From: Datisca glomerata
Lineage: Eukaryota > Streptophyta > Magnoliopsida > Cucurbitales > Datiscaceae
DNA length: 64,000 bases
Assembly (NCBI GenBank): GCA_003255025.1
Contig: QANY01004052.1
Span: 1,612,001 to 1,676,000, forward strand
Direction: 5' to 3'
Positions 1 through 12,120 of this stretch are shown in pieces. How positions within the stretch are numbered: position 1 is the first letter of the stretch; every line of letters begins with the position of its first letter. The position numbers were made by a program, and so were the translations under genes. The notes beneath the pieces were generated by a model. The model searched no databases, was not told the DNA's origin, and saw only the letters and a program-made list of their open reading frames with translations.

Positions 1-1949
1 AACACATTTTATCGAAACTTCAAAAAATATACTTTAGAGATAAAAATATTTAATTAAATGAAAAATAATATTTTTCATTTAAATGAATATTTTATTCAAT
101 AAAAAATTAGATTCATGAAAACTTTAAAAAATATTATTTTAATATTTCTAATATTTTTTATTCCGTTAATGAACATGAATTATAAGTTAGTTATTAATTA
201 TTTATTACATTTTTAGATTTTACGTGAATATGAATATCACTAGTTTATGAATTTAATAAATAAAATAATTATTTTTTTATTATTACAAGTTTTTTTTTAT
301 TGAGATTTTGAAGTAATCAAATAAAATAATTATAAGGAAATAACAAGACCTTCTATATAGTTTAGTGGTAATCCCTACACTGGTTTGACTCTCCCCATCT
401 AAATTTTTTTAGAATTAAGTCACATTAAAGGAAGGGGAAACAGACCGGGCTGGTTATTTAACAGGGGTCGGTCCGTGAACCGGCTTGGCCCGTCACAAGC
501 CGGTTCAACGGTTCATTCCGAGTCACCCTAAATTCTCAGCGGTCTGGCCCGGAAGCGGCCTATGAATGGCCTAGAAAACTCCGACCCGGTCCGTGAACCG
601 GTTGGGTGGAGCATGGTCAGCCCGGCCCAGTTGTCACCCCTAAATGTAATCAAGCGGGTCAAGATCTAGATACAACGAACAAACAAATGTTAGTGGCACC
701 TATAAACATCATCAAAGTAGTTAGGAGATAAACATAACAATATGAGTCAATACAAATGCTAAGTCTCTCATACCAATATCATAAAAGCATAGTTCGAGTC
801 TCTAAATTACCGTAAAATTTGAAACTTAAGAAAAAGGTAATATATAAGGCATTACCAACCTTTTTCATTTAGAGTACTAAACATATATAATTGTGTGCAG
901 TAAATTTTGAAATATTTGATATAACATGCGCATTGTGAAACCGTGTATTTTTCTCAATTTTGCACTATTAATTGAAGAGGATGATTATGACACGTAATAT
1001 AACTTTGATTTTTTAAAGATAAATATTGTATTTCAAAAACAACGATAAGATACAAACGTCATCATAATCTGAATCAAACTATTAGATATAAGCACAAAAA
1101 TATGATTACAAGAACCAGATAAAATCATTACAAATATACTTAAGTCTAGGGAGGGAATCATGTGTATAAATAACACACAAATATATAGCACAATCGGCTC
1201 GTTCCTCAATATCTCTATCTTCCACTCCTGGCTTGACCAACTAGTACTATAAAAGTATATATGTATGAAGAGTAAGATAATTTTGAACAAATCTAAAAAC
1301 TTGATTGTGATGCATATAAAATAAGACCGAAAAGCTCCACAAAAATCAGATGTAAACAAAAAAAACCAACAAAGACCAGGGAGAGGCAAAAAGAAGAAGG
1401 GTACTACTAGGGTTTGAAGGGAGAGAGAGAAAAGGGATGAGGGTTACTCTACTTTTGACTTTGGTTGTTTAATATAACTGAATTTGAACTTTAGGTAAAT
1501 AATAAATTATATTTATCCATCGAGTCCATAACACTTAAGAGAGAACTTCACGGAAAAGTGGTAAAAGAGAAGGGCCGGATGGTCAATCACGGTGGTTGCT
1601 CTTTAGAATACAAACAGGTAATTTTATTCCATGGTCACGTCATAGATTCTTCCAAGAGGATGACCAATGAAAGGACTGCAGCTTCCCACAATTTTTTGTT
1701 TCTGTCTTTTTAGTCCCTGCCATTCAACTTTTTTTTTTGTTATTACACCCATTATTAGATAACATCAGCTAGGCTTAGAGTATCTATCCAATCACAAATT
1801 ACATTTTTAAGATTTTAATTTATTTCTCATATTTCATTGAATTATTTATGCATTGAAATTAACCGGACACGCTAATTAAATAGATTATATTTTGGTTATG
1901 CATAGTATGTAATTTATAGCCTATTAATTTGTAGTATGCCTTATTGTTG
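1..1949. other. AT-rich intergenic DNA
   Basis: I see no gene here. The sequence is mostly A/T runs, apart from the GC-rich patch at about 430-645. The one longer open frame (minus strand, 1033-1389) has low-complexity hydrophobic composition and no recognisable family features. Confidence 0.6.
462..641. mobile_element. possible decayed hAT-type MITE
   Basis: This GC-rich patch in AT-rich DNA is full of CCGG, GGCCCG and GAACCGG words. It starts CAGGGGTCGG and ends TTGTCACCCCTAA, so the ends share an inverted AGGGGT core. Plant hAT elements of the TAGGGGTG type have this terminal and subterminal composition, and two better preserved ones lie at 10981 and 46643. No matching 8-bp target duplication was found, so the boundaries are approximate. 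Confidence 0.35.
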
Positions 1950-2540
1950 AAATCTGAATATCATAAGTGTCCTACATTGTTGAGCTATTACCCTGTATAC
2001 ACGAGAACATAGAACCCTAAGATGAAAGGGTAATCGGAGAGTTTTCTCGTTAAAAAATCTTTGATGCTTAAGTTAGAAGTGTGGAGATAATTTGACATAG
2101 ATTTTATATGGATTTAGTGAACTTACCTCCATTATGTTGGAGAGGAGAGTATTTATAAGGTCCGAGAGTTCTTTGAGCACCCAAGGAGCAAAGGATGCTC
2201 CATGTGTCTTCAATCAAAGTAGATGCGTGATAGTCGAGGAGTGGTTGAAGGGAATGACGATGCATATTTAAATGTGGGTGCATTTAATGTGCCCTACCTC
2301 AGCTTGCAAGCCCCTATGACGAAGGCCATTCCTGTAGGTAATGGCATTAAATGCTAAGTGACATCTCATACTCGTACACCTAATGGCCTATGGTTCTCGT
2401 CGAGCCTTATCTCCTCCACCTCGAGTAACTCAGATGCCAGAGTTGGCCCGTGTCTAGCTAGTTTTGTTTCGCCCTAGTTGCCGACTAGGGATTACTTGGT
2501 CGGAGGCGTTGCATTCCCGACTTGATTAGCTAGTGAGGAC
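1950..2540. repeat. dispersed repeat, copy A
   Basis: This non-coding block is more GC-rich than its surroundings. It shares an ordered series of words with 19260-19850: a GAGTGGTTGA block, then an ATGCATTTAATGT-like block, then GGCATTAAATGC / GGTATTTAATGCC, then CGTACACCTA. The two are diverged copies of one repeat, perhaps solo LTRs or fragments of a non-autonomous element. No coding capacity is visible. Confidence 0.5.
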
Positions 2541-3944
2541 ACGTGTCACCCTTAGGGAGAGGATTGTTTCCTTTACACCTCATGGTTGATATAAACATGC
2601 ATCTCAGGTTACAAGGTTTGAATACTTGCGGAGTTTATCTAAGAAAGAATATACTTGAAAAAAAGATTCAATTGCAAACTATTAAAAGGAAAAATTGTAT
2701 AAATAAACTCGTGATTGCAAAACAACCAATATACAAAGACATGTTTTTACCATTTAAGCAGAAAAAAGTTACTAACCATAAATAACTTTTATATTTCTAC
2801 ATTTGATGTCACCTGATATCTTTTTTTTTTATAATATTAAGATTCACTCGACCTATCAAATATTTTATTTCAAGACTATTAATAACTCGGTATTGGAGGA
2901 CCACTGAAATTTTAACCCACCATCGAGAAGAGAATTAATTTGTGCCTCAAGTTTACAACTTCTGCCCCTCCATATAATGACGTGGTCGGCTTACATTATG
3001 CAGTATGATAGACTTCCTCTCAGGTAGGGTCGGCATTTAGGAAAAGTCATAGGTGTGAACCATAAGACTGGTGGGTCCAACACTATTTCTCTTGTGAAAT
3101 CTGCATGTATGCCACGTATACAAAGCTTGTGTGCTTCCACACGTGTGACATTACAGAAACCGCGTCTTCCATGATTAAAATATAATCCTACGGTCCACAG
3201 TATTTTATCAAAGAAAAAGAGAAAAACATCTCTTTTGTTTTCTCTTTCTACTTTTTTGACACACCTTCTCGAATCTAGATTTTAAATTCATGCATCTCAT
3301 ATTATATGAAATAATTGATTAAATTTTAAATAATTTAATTAAATGATAAATATTTAAAATTTATTTTATTAAATTATTTTAATGAATCATTAAATATCAA
3401 TTTATAAAATAAATTTACTCAATGAATCAGTCTCAGATTATTTATTAAAAAAATAAAAAATAAAAATCTTTTCTAAAGTCTCTGTGTTTTTCATGTCATC
3501 TTCGTTGTTCACACGCTTCATAAGGAAAAGCCATAAATTTGAAAAGAAAAGAAAAACTAAAAAAATAAAGTTGTATGATATTAATTAGTAAATAAATATG
3601 CTTGTAGTGCAAGTTTCGTACAACTGGTTACAGAGGATACGGACCCCACTATAAAATGAATCGAGAATTCATATGTTACATAGGATAGATTAGTTCAGTA
3701 ACAATATATTTGATAGATTAGTTCAGTTGTTTTATTCTAAACAAACCAGTTATTTTTCATGTAAAATGCTGTTTTTAAGTTTTAAATATGGAAAAATAAG
3801 ATTAATGAATTAATAAAAACAAGAGCACACGTCTCCTAATCCAGAACAGGAGTCGGGTCCTTAATGGACCTTCTCGTAAGCATGACGAAAAGCAAACGCT
3901 ATGGGAACCAATTGGTATGTACACGAAAAGAAGAGAGAGAATTT

Positions 3945-3948
<4 letters not shown>
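2541..3948. other. intergenic DNA upstream of the trihelix gene
   Basis: No gene seen. The block 3290-3450 is very AT-rich with repeated TTAAATGATAAAT-like words, which also occur around 8.4, 14.8 and 17.6 kb. The 3' part is presumably the distal promoter of the trihelix gene. Confidence 0.55.

Positions 3949-3977
<29 letters not shown>
3949..3977. repeat. (GA)n microsatellite
   Basis: A nearly perfect GA dinucleotide run of about 14 units, 125 bp upstream of a complementary (TC)n run. Together they form an inverted repeat in front of the trihelix gene. Confidence 0.9.
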
Positions 3978-3981
<4 letters not shown>

Positions 3982-4098
3982 CGCGTAGAGAGATGAGACT
4001 GGAGGAGAGACTTAGGAAAGAGAATTATTGTTTTGTTCTTCTGAAATCTGAACGACTAGTTTAAACGCTTGCCTTTGACACCTAAAGCACCACGAAGA

Positions 4099-4101
<3 letters not shown>

Positions 4102-4142
<41 letters not shown>
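4102..4142. repeat. (TC)n microsatellite
   Basis: About 20 perfect TC units, with shorter CT runs to 4240. CT-rich tracts around the transcription start are common in plant promoters and 5' leaders. This one lies about 50 bp upstream of the TATA-like box. Confidence 0.9.
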
Positions 4143-4145
<3 letters not shown>

Positions 4146-4188
4146 TAACGAATTCACACCAACTTCTCAGTTTTCACACCAACCCCCA

Positions 4189-4195
4189 TATAAAT
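4189..4195 (+). promoter_or_regulatory. TATA box of the trihelix gene
   Basis: TATAAAT lies 133 bp upstream of the ATG at 4328, followed by a CT-rich stretch suited to transcription start near 4220. The implied leader is about 105 nt. This rests on motif and position only. Confidence 0.5.
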
Positions 4196-4327
4196 CCCTC
4201 TCTCTCTCTCTACTCTCTCTCCTTCTGATCTTTCTCTCTCTTCTAATCCATCTTTTGAAGCAAAATCTTAATCCATCTTCCTCAAAGTTTTGATTCTTTT
4301 CTGCTTTATAGATTGTTTGTGTTAGTT

Positions 4328-5359
4328 ATGGAGGGACAGGGACACCATCCTCCTCCGCATCAGCATCATCACCATCATCAACAACAACATCAACAACAAC
4401 AGCATCAGCACGTCCAACAACAGCACCCACACCATACCAACGTGAACGTGGACGCAGGCGATAGATTCCCTCAATGGAGTATCCAAGAGACAAAGGAGTT
4501 TTTGGTAATAAGAGCCGAGCTCGATCGAACTTTCATGGAAACCAAACGCAACAAACTTCTATGGGAAGTTATCTCCAACAGAATGAAGGAAAAGGGTTTT
4601 CATCGCAGTCCAGATCAGTGCAAGTGCAAGTGGAAAAACCTTGTCACCCGTTACAAGGTACTCTAAAACTAAGTAATTATTGTTCATTCTATATTATAGC
4701 TGAAGAGTTATCGTAAACTATATTTTATTATTACAGTAACATAGAATTTTCTGATTTTCAATTATATCATATTAAATTTTGCTAGTTGAATTAATTATTT
4801 GCTAAAATAGGGTTGTGAAACGATGGAACCAGAAGCAGTACGTACTCAGTTCCCGTTTTACACAGAACTCCAAGCTATTTTTGCGGCGCGGATGCAACGT
4901 ATGCTGTGGGCGGAAGCCGAAGGGGTTGGGTCGAAGAAGAAGGCATCGGCCGCACTATCGTCGGATGACGAGGACGATAACGAAGACAGCGAGGGGGACA
5001 AGAGTGGAAGTATTATTAGAAAGAAGAAAAAGATGAAGGGTATATCGATTGGAAGTAGTAGTAGTGGAAGTGGAATTAGTAGTAATAATTTGAGGGAGGT
5101 GTTAGAGGATTTCATGAAGCAGCAAATACAAATGGAGATGCAATGGCGGGAAGCGTACGAGGCGAGGGAGAAGGAGAGGAGGATGAAGGAGATGGAGTGG
5201 AGGCAGACAATGGAAGCTTTAGAGAATGAGAGGATAATGATGGAGAGACGGTGGAGAGACAGAGAGGAGCAAAGGAGAATGAGAGAAGAAGCAAGGGCTG
5301 AGAAAAGAGATGCTTTGATTACTGCTCTGCTAAACAAACTTAGAAGAGATGACATGTAG
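4328..5359 (+). CDS. GT-3-type trihelix transcription factor
   Basis: This is a DNA-binding nuclear factor of the plant trihelix family, close in layout to Arabidopsis GT-3a/GT-3b. Exons are 4328-4657 and 4811-5359, with a 153-bp GT-AG intron that joins RYK to GCETMEPE in phase, giving 292 aa. Residues 6-36 are a His/Gln-rich tract. The trihelix domain spans about 45-112 with the regularly spaced tryptophans W50, W79 and W102. An acidic stretch (161-172) and a basic NLS-like RKKKKMK (180-186) follow. Residues 203-290 form a long charged coiled coil typical of the GT-3 C-terminus, used for dimerisation. The start is the first ATG in frame; no upstream ATG continues the frame. GT-3 proteins bind GT elements in light- and stress-responsive promoters (family knowledge). 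The choice between GT-3a and GT-3b is left open. Confidence 0.93.
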
Positions 5360-8319
5360 TTTTTGACAACCTCATCATCGATATTCATTTCTGATCATTC
5401 CTTGTAGCAAAGATTAGCATAGACCGAGGTTTGTCTTTTACACCACTGATCTCTTTCTCATACCAAAATATTAAGTTGTTTTTTGGCTATCTATATTTAT
5501 ATTAATTAACAATTATTTCCCACAATTAGAGGCTAATTTTTTTCTCATATTTTTGTTATTTTATTTTTTAATTAATCGTTTGCATTATTATTATTATTAT
5601 TAAGATAGGACCAAAAGAAAGGAGACGATTAATATACATAATGTGCAAAGTTAATCATTATGTAAAATAAGTTAGAGAGTATCATAATACACACGTTAAA
5701 AAATAACAATATGGAAAGGGAGAATCCACAATTTCCCCACAAAAGCAAAGTGAATTTGAGATAATGCCCCATGAACATGTATATTTAAAGCTTTGCATTT
5801 GTTAATGACCCATTTTCGCTAATGCTTCTCCATCAATTCACCCAAATTAGTGCTGTTAAAATTACATTACATATAGGTTGTTTATATGTATATGCACTTT
5901 ACAGTTCTTTTTTCTTGTTTAAACATTACATATGCTTTGATTATTTTTTTTTAATTTTCTTGTTCTTGTTGTTTAAATGCTTCTTGCAGGTCTAGATAGT
6001 TGACTTTTTACTAGCTTTATATGCTCCTAGCAATATATATATATATATATATATATATGCAACTGGCCTCGAGAAAGTAATTTGACCATTTTTTTCAGAA
6101 CACTGCATGAATTGTTTGAAATATTTCATTTACTTTTGAGTAGTTGAAGGCGGAGGGAAAAAGTGGAATATTCTGCCTATAACCAACTATCTTTTAGATG
6201 ATGTATATATATATAGTTTTATTCTTTATTATAAATTTTAAGAAGAGGATGGAAGTCGAACTCATGATCATCTAGGATACCGTTTTGATGATATACATAG
6301 AGTTTAGTGTATGATATGATATATGTTTGTTAACAAAGAACTACATATTAATTAAGTGTTAAAGTGGGAAAGCTTCGATGATAAGTATATTTTCCTTGAC
6401 AGAGAATGTATAATTCTATATTTAGATGCATTTACCATTTACATGGATTATACAACTTATGAAAACAATGGCAAATAACCTTGGATGTAAAAGGTTTTTT
6501 TCCTATGTCATTTTACGAACATCGATATCAGCAGATATGTTCTTACAATTGTATATTCTAATTTGAGTGGTCAAGAATTCTTAGCGACCCATCATGAAAT
6601 TTTTTATGATTAAAAAAAAGAGTTCTTAGTGACTCGTGTATAGTAAAGCTACATCTTTATGAGTAGATTCTTAATATTATTGAGGAAACAAAGGAGTATG
6701 GTCTTTAAAGATCGATGTATATAGTACATAATAATAAAACGGAAATTGATTGTTAAATTTGTTGATTATGATAACTACATGCTAGGTAGTACATATTCCT
6801 TTTGAAGAGTGTTGGGATTGTTTCTATCTATTATATGATCACTACAATCTTTTCTGTCCATTCTTTGTTGTTTGAGCTTTTAATGTGCCAATTTTAACCT
6901 AGCTCTTTTGTTTTGTTGCCATATAATCACTCACACAAATGTATGTGTCATTGGTTAGAACAATATCATATACTTTGTATATATGTTTGTATTTGGAGAT
7001 TTTAAACCATTAAGCATCCATCACTTTCTTTGAGCTGTACACATTTTTCAGTGTATTATTTTCTTACTAGATAGTGTCGATCATATGTTATCAGGAAGAA
7101 AAGATGATTGCATGCATCTTTCAACAAATATATATCTCGATCGCATGTTTTTATCGTGTTATTGTTATTTATGAAACTACCTTAGTATAATTTATGTATC
7201 TTAGCCCATCGACTAATTGGATAAATGGAGATAATAGTAGTTCTTCCATGATCTCCATCAATTATTTTTATTTGATATAAATATATTTTTAACAATGAAA
7301 AAATAGACTTTGAAAACTTTTATAATAAAAATACGAATAATTTTAATTAGTTATTGCATATTATTGAATTTTATCATGAATTGTGGTAAAAGATTTGATA
7401 TTTTTTAGGAGGTGTGAACAAGAGGGGACACTGACCGACGATTTGGATTTTGGAATGGGAAGAAGTTTCGTCATACATGAGGGTCCAGCTAACTTCACAG
7501 AACTTAAAACCGTGTTTCCGGCAAATTACAATTCCCATATCCTATAATTTTTATGTCACCGACACGCAATGTTTCCTACGTGGTTAAATTAATAAATGAT
7601 TATGCTTTTTGTACCTCTCTCTCTCTCAAATCTTATTTACTGTTTTTACTAGGTTATGAGTATGATTTTTTTCAGCCTTAATTTCATTTTTCCTACATTT
7701 CATTTTTTTTATTTATGAGGATATTTTGGTATAATTTATATTTCTCTAGAATTCTTCTCCGATAATTTTTTGAATTAAAGTGTTTTATTATTCTTCTGAT
7801 TGATGAATTCATTATGAAAAACTTCACAAAAGAGCCAAATAACGTATATCTGACCAATTCTTATTAACCACCAAATTAATCTAAAAAGCTTAAAAATTAG
7901 AAATAATCATTATCATATCAAGATTTAGATAGAATTAATCTTTACAAACGAAAACTTTTACTAGCCAAAAGTATGTATTAACATTTGTATATTAGATATG
8001 TAATTCCAGTGATTAAGTTAACGTGAACCACTGAATTCTCACTCATAATATAAGTTTGAAATTTTATTATCAATTAATTTTGTAAATATTTACAATTTAA
8101 AAATGGACGACATTCATTTATAAATTTAATTATATTCTAGTTAATGTAGAATTACTTATATTAATTTTTTTTGCTATATATCATACTAAGAACACACGTA
8201 CGTCAATAAGTTTGGTCCCCGCCAAGATGGCAACAAACTGTGTGAGATTGCGTACTACTAGTCATCTCATCTACGGTTGTTATTGTTCATTGTTAAATGC
8301 GCTAATTAAGAGCTTAGCC
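5360..8319. other. intergenic DNA downstream of the trihelix gene
   Basis: Nearly 3 kb with no supportable gene, containing the 3' UTR of the trihelix gene, AT-rich spacer and a TA microsatellite. Reading frames are short and interrupted on both strands. Confidence 0.6.
6032..6058. repeat. (AT)n microsatellite
   Basis: A perfect AT dinucleotide run of about 13 units in intergenic DNA. Confidence 0.9.
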
Positions 8320-8476
8320 TCTTTTTTATTTTTATTTTTTAAGAAGGACTTAGACTCTTCACATTATTTATTACTGAGTAATTTTAAATTGATTAAATTA
8401 TAAATTAGATTTAATAGACTACGTAAATGTGTCATTTATTTATAGATAAATTTAAAAACTATTTTAACGAGTAAAT

Positions 8477-8700
8477 TGAAGAATTTCCTGTTGAGATCGA
8501 AATCAAGAATGAAGTATAGAGAGAAGCAAGAGAGATCAAGAAGAAGAATGATAACATTGTATTGCATTGGTTGACCAACTGAGAGAGAAGAAACAATATA
8601 AAACTTCTCCAATAATCATAAGAAAGAAAAAGACCAAAATGGCCCCTAGAATACTAACAACAGACTAAAAAAAAAATTACACTAACTCTTTATCTTATCA
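8477..8700 (-). repeat. Copia-1 3' LTR
   Basis: 224 bp, with plus-strand ends TGAAGAATTT and CTTATCA. On the minus strand it begins TGATAAG, directly after the G-run polypurine tract (8701-8712). It is near-identical in layout to 14525-14751. Confidence 0.88.
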
Positions 8701-10980
8701 CCCCCCCCCCCAAACTCATCCTTGCGATCGAGGATGAGTTTGCTTTTGAGAAAAGAAAATTGAGGAGTTGAAAGAGGTTTTGTGAATAAGTCTGCAAGTT
8801 GTTAGCTTGAAGGGACTTGTTTAACAATTTGGTCCTTCTTCATGACTTATTCTCGAACAAAATGAAAGTCAATCTCCACGTGTTTTGTCCGAGCATGGAG
8901 AACTGGTGCTTGAGTCTGATAAACATGCATATCTCGAAGAAACTGTCTAAGTCAGCTTAATTCGGCAACTGTGTTGGCCAAAGTTTTGTATTCTGCCTCT
9001 GTAGAAGACCTGGCCACGGTTGTCTATTTCTTAGCACTCCAGAATATTACATTTGGCCTAGAAAGATAACAAACCAAGATGTCAGAATGTATATCATAAG
9101 GGTCATCAGACTAATCTGCATCACTATAAGCCTACAAATGTAAGGATCTTGGAGTAAAGAGAAGGCCATGGTCTATAGTACCAATAATATACCTAAGTGT
9201 ACGCTTAACAACAGCAAAATGAGTTGTAGTGGGAGAATGTATGAACCGACACACACGTTTAACATCAAAACTTATATCAGGACTTGTAAAGATCAAGTAG
9301 TACAATGAACCAACAAGACTCCTATCTAGAGTAATATCAGATAATGGAGATCCATTATGAGTATACATAGGAGATTTAGAAGAACATGGAGACTGACATG
9401 GTTTAGCATTATGCATGCCAGCCTTTAGAAGCAAATCCCTAGCATACCTATGCTGATTTATAAAGATGTCATCAATGTTTCTAGTAACTTATAAGCCTAA
9501 GAAATACTTAAGGTTACCAAGATCAGTTATATCAAAAATACTTTTTAATTTATGAACAAGCTAGTCAATAAAATCAGTATTTGTGCCATTAATGATAATG
9601 TCATCAACATAAAGTAAGACATAGATAAAAGTATGAGATGAAGCATAAACAAACAAAGAGCTATCAGCATGAGAGGCCGAAAACCCAAGAAAAAGAATAT
9701 GACTGGTATATCTCTCAAACTAAGCTATTGGAACTTGTTTTAAGCCATACAATGATTTTTTTAACCTACAAACATAATCAGGGTGTTGTTTATCAATAAA
9801 CCCTTATGGTTGACACATATAAACCTCCTTAGCTAAAAATCTATGTAAAAAAGTGTTTTTATCATCAAGTTGCCTTATAGGCCAGTTATAAGTAGCGCTT
9901 AAAGAAAAAAGAATCAAAATGGTAGGACGTTTGATAATAGGACTAAAAGTCCCATGATAATCTAAGCCTGCATGTTGATGAAAAACTTTGGCAACCAATC
10001 TAGCTTTATATCTAAAAATGGTGCCGTCAGGGGTTGAATTTGAGTTTATAAATCCATTTACAAACTACTAGATTCTTGTTTGGGACAAGAGTCCAAGTTT
10101 TTTTAGACTGAAATGCATCATATTCAGTCTACATTACTTTAATCCAATGTGGATGTTTAGAGACAACACTAAAGCTAGTAGGTTCAATAAGAACATAGTT
10201 ATGTAAAGAACTAGAAGCAACTAAAACACATTTCTTAGAAATACCAAATTTAGATCTGGTTTGCATAGGATGAATACATTGAGTAACAGTGGCTGAAGAT
10301 GTTGAAGAGACATTAAAATTATGTTGAGATGGAACAGGTAAATCAACAGTAATAGCAACAGAAATATCTGGACAGTCATGAGCAGGATGCAAAGAAGGAG
10401 GAGTAGGAGATAAAACAGCTTATTGAGGCATGTTTGTAAGTAAAACAGTAGACAAAGAGGACTGAGACATACTATTATGTTGAGGATGGTGTAAATCAGT
10501 CAATACATGTGATGAAGATGCAATGTTGTCTAACCCAGAATTAACAAAAATAACAGAAGCATGCAAAGTAGCAGAAACAGGAAGAGGATGATGTTGATTA
10601 GAATGCTCAAGAAAAGTGTTAGAATTAACACAAATAGGTAAATTATCAGAAGTTTTAACATTAGTAGCAGTAGGAACAAAAAGCAAACAATCATCTGGTG
10701 CACTATTAGTATTGGCAGAAGGAGTAGATTGCACGAAAGTAAAAGAACCAGAATATAAAGGAGTAGAACCACTAAGAATAAAATTGACAGAATTAATAGA
10801 AAGGGGGAAAGAAGAGTACCTAAAAGTAGAAGTGTCAAACTTAGTGTGCTTAGATAGAGTAGCGCAGGTTGAATACCAGAGGCAAAGGGAAAATTTTGTT
10901 CATCAAAATAAACATGTCTAGAAGTATAGCATTTACGTGAAGGATATCATAACATAAAAAACCTTTTTGAGCATTTGCAT

Positions 10981-12120
10981 TAGGAGTGTAACTAGAACTG
11001 CAAAAACTGATCAAACCGACCGACCAAATTGAACAAGCTCGATTCGGTTGGTTTTTGTATATAAAGTGGTTCTATGCAGTTTAAATTTGGTTAAAACTAA
11101 CGGTTCGGTTTGGTTTGCAGTTTTAGTAGAAAAATCGCACTGCACCGAACCGAACCGAATATATATATAAAGCATGCATTTTTGGGTTTTGGTTTCAGAA
11201 ACTCCACCTATATAAGCCTTTTCATTTCTCTAACCCTATTCTGTGGCCGTCTCTCTCTCTCTCTCTCTCTCCCCCTCTCTCTCTTTCGTCTTCCTTAGCG
11301 TTGCATATGAGCATTTCATCTTCCCTAGTGCATCTGGACATTTCATCTTCCCTAGCCCCAAGCATGCACCTTTCTTCTTTCCGTTGAGCCGCGAGCAAGG
11401 GGCTGAGTTCGATCTACGTATATTTCCTAGCTCAGATCTTCGATCCATACATTGAGATCTTTCTTTCGTAGTTTTGAAGTCGCGCACCATCCATCTTTCC
11501 CTAAAATCGACGAGCAAGGGGTAAAGTTTGAGCATTTTATCCACTGGGTTGAGCTAATATGGCCTAGCTTAGATCTTCGTTCCAAACAATGAGTTGTGTT
11601 CGTTCATATTTTTAGCAGCATCGAGAGTGATTATTGTGGTTTTAGTTCGAGATTCCAGATAAGGAGATTTTAAGAGTGTTTATTGAATATTTTTTCTTAT
11701 TTTTTCAGTTCTCTTCATTCATTTATGCTTTAGTTCTAAGATTTATATAGTTTTTTTCCGTGATGTAATTTTTTTGTGGAGTATATTCTTTTTGTAATTT
11801 GTAATTCGTTCAAAATTTTCTTGTAGAAAATCTATTTTTATTGCTTTCATTGGCTAAATATTCGAGTTTGGTAAAATCTTTGTACTTTCTGCTTCTAGTT
11901 CAATATGGTTTTTGTCTTCTATGATGCATTTTTGTTGATTCTGTACCTTTTATCGATCTGGTTTGGTTGATGTCATTTTTATTGGTTTTTTACTGTTCGG
12001 TCTGGTTGGTGGTTATATACTATACGATTCGGTTCAGTTTCTATTTGTGAAAAACCGCTCTTGCAGTTTGATCCGATAAAACACCATAAACAGCACTGAA
12101 CCGAACTGCTTACACTCTTA
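10981..12120. mobile_element. hAT-1, non-autonomous hAT element nested in Copia-1
   Basis: The ends are TAGGAGTGTAA and TTACACTCTTA, imperfect 11-bp inverted repeats with one mismatch. They are flanked by ATTTGCAT (10973-10980) and ATTTGCGT (12121-12128), an 8-bp target duplication with one change, diagnostic of hAT. Both subterminal regions are rich in CGGTT/AACCG words. There is no transposase. The middle (about 11160-11690) is unlike the ends: it has TATATAAG, AACCCTATTCT and a long (CT)n run and looks like a plant promoter plus 5' leader. The cargo may be captured host DNA (inference). Confidence 0.85.
11250..11285. repeat. (CT)n tract inside hAT-1
   Basis: A CT dinucleotide run interrupted by a short C-run, about 45 bp downstream of the TATATAAG word at about 11208. 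The arrangement mimics a plant core promoter and leader. Confidence 0.8.

Noticed and set aside
345..410. tRNA-like phrase TAGTTTAGTGGTAAT
   Set aside because: Resembles a D-arm, but no acceptor stem, anticodon arm or T-arm follows.
1033..1389. 118-codon minus-strand open frame
   Set aside because: Hydrophobic low-complexity translation of AT-rich DNA, no family motif, promoter or neighbouring exon.
4858..5388. 176-codon minus-strand frame opposite the trihelix gene
   Set aside because: Mirror image of the purine-rich coiled-coil coding exon; Leu/Ser-rich shadow.
10530..10838. Leu-rich minus-strand frame
   Set aside because: Off-frame reading of decayed Copia-1; no membrane-protein family.
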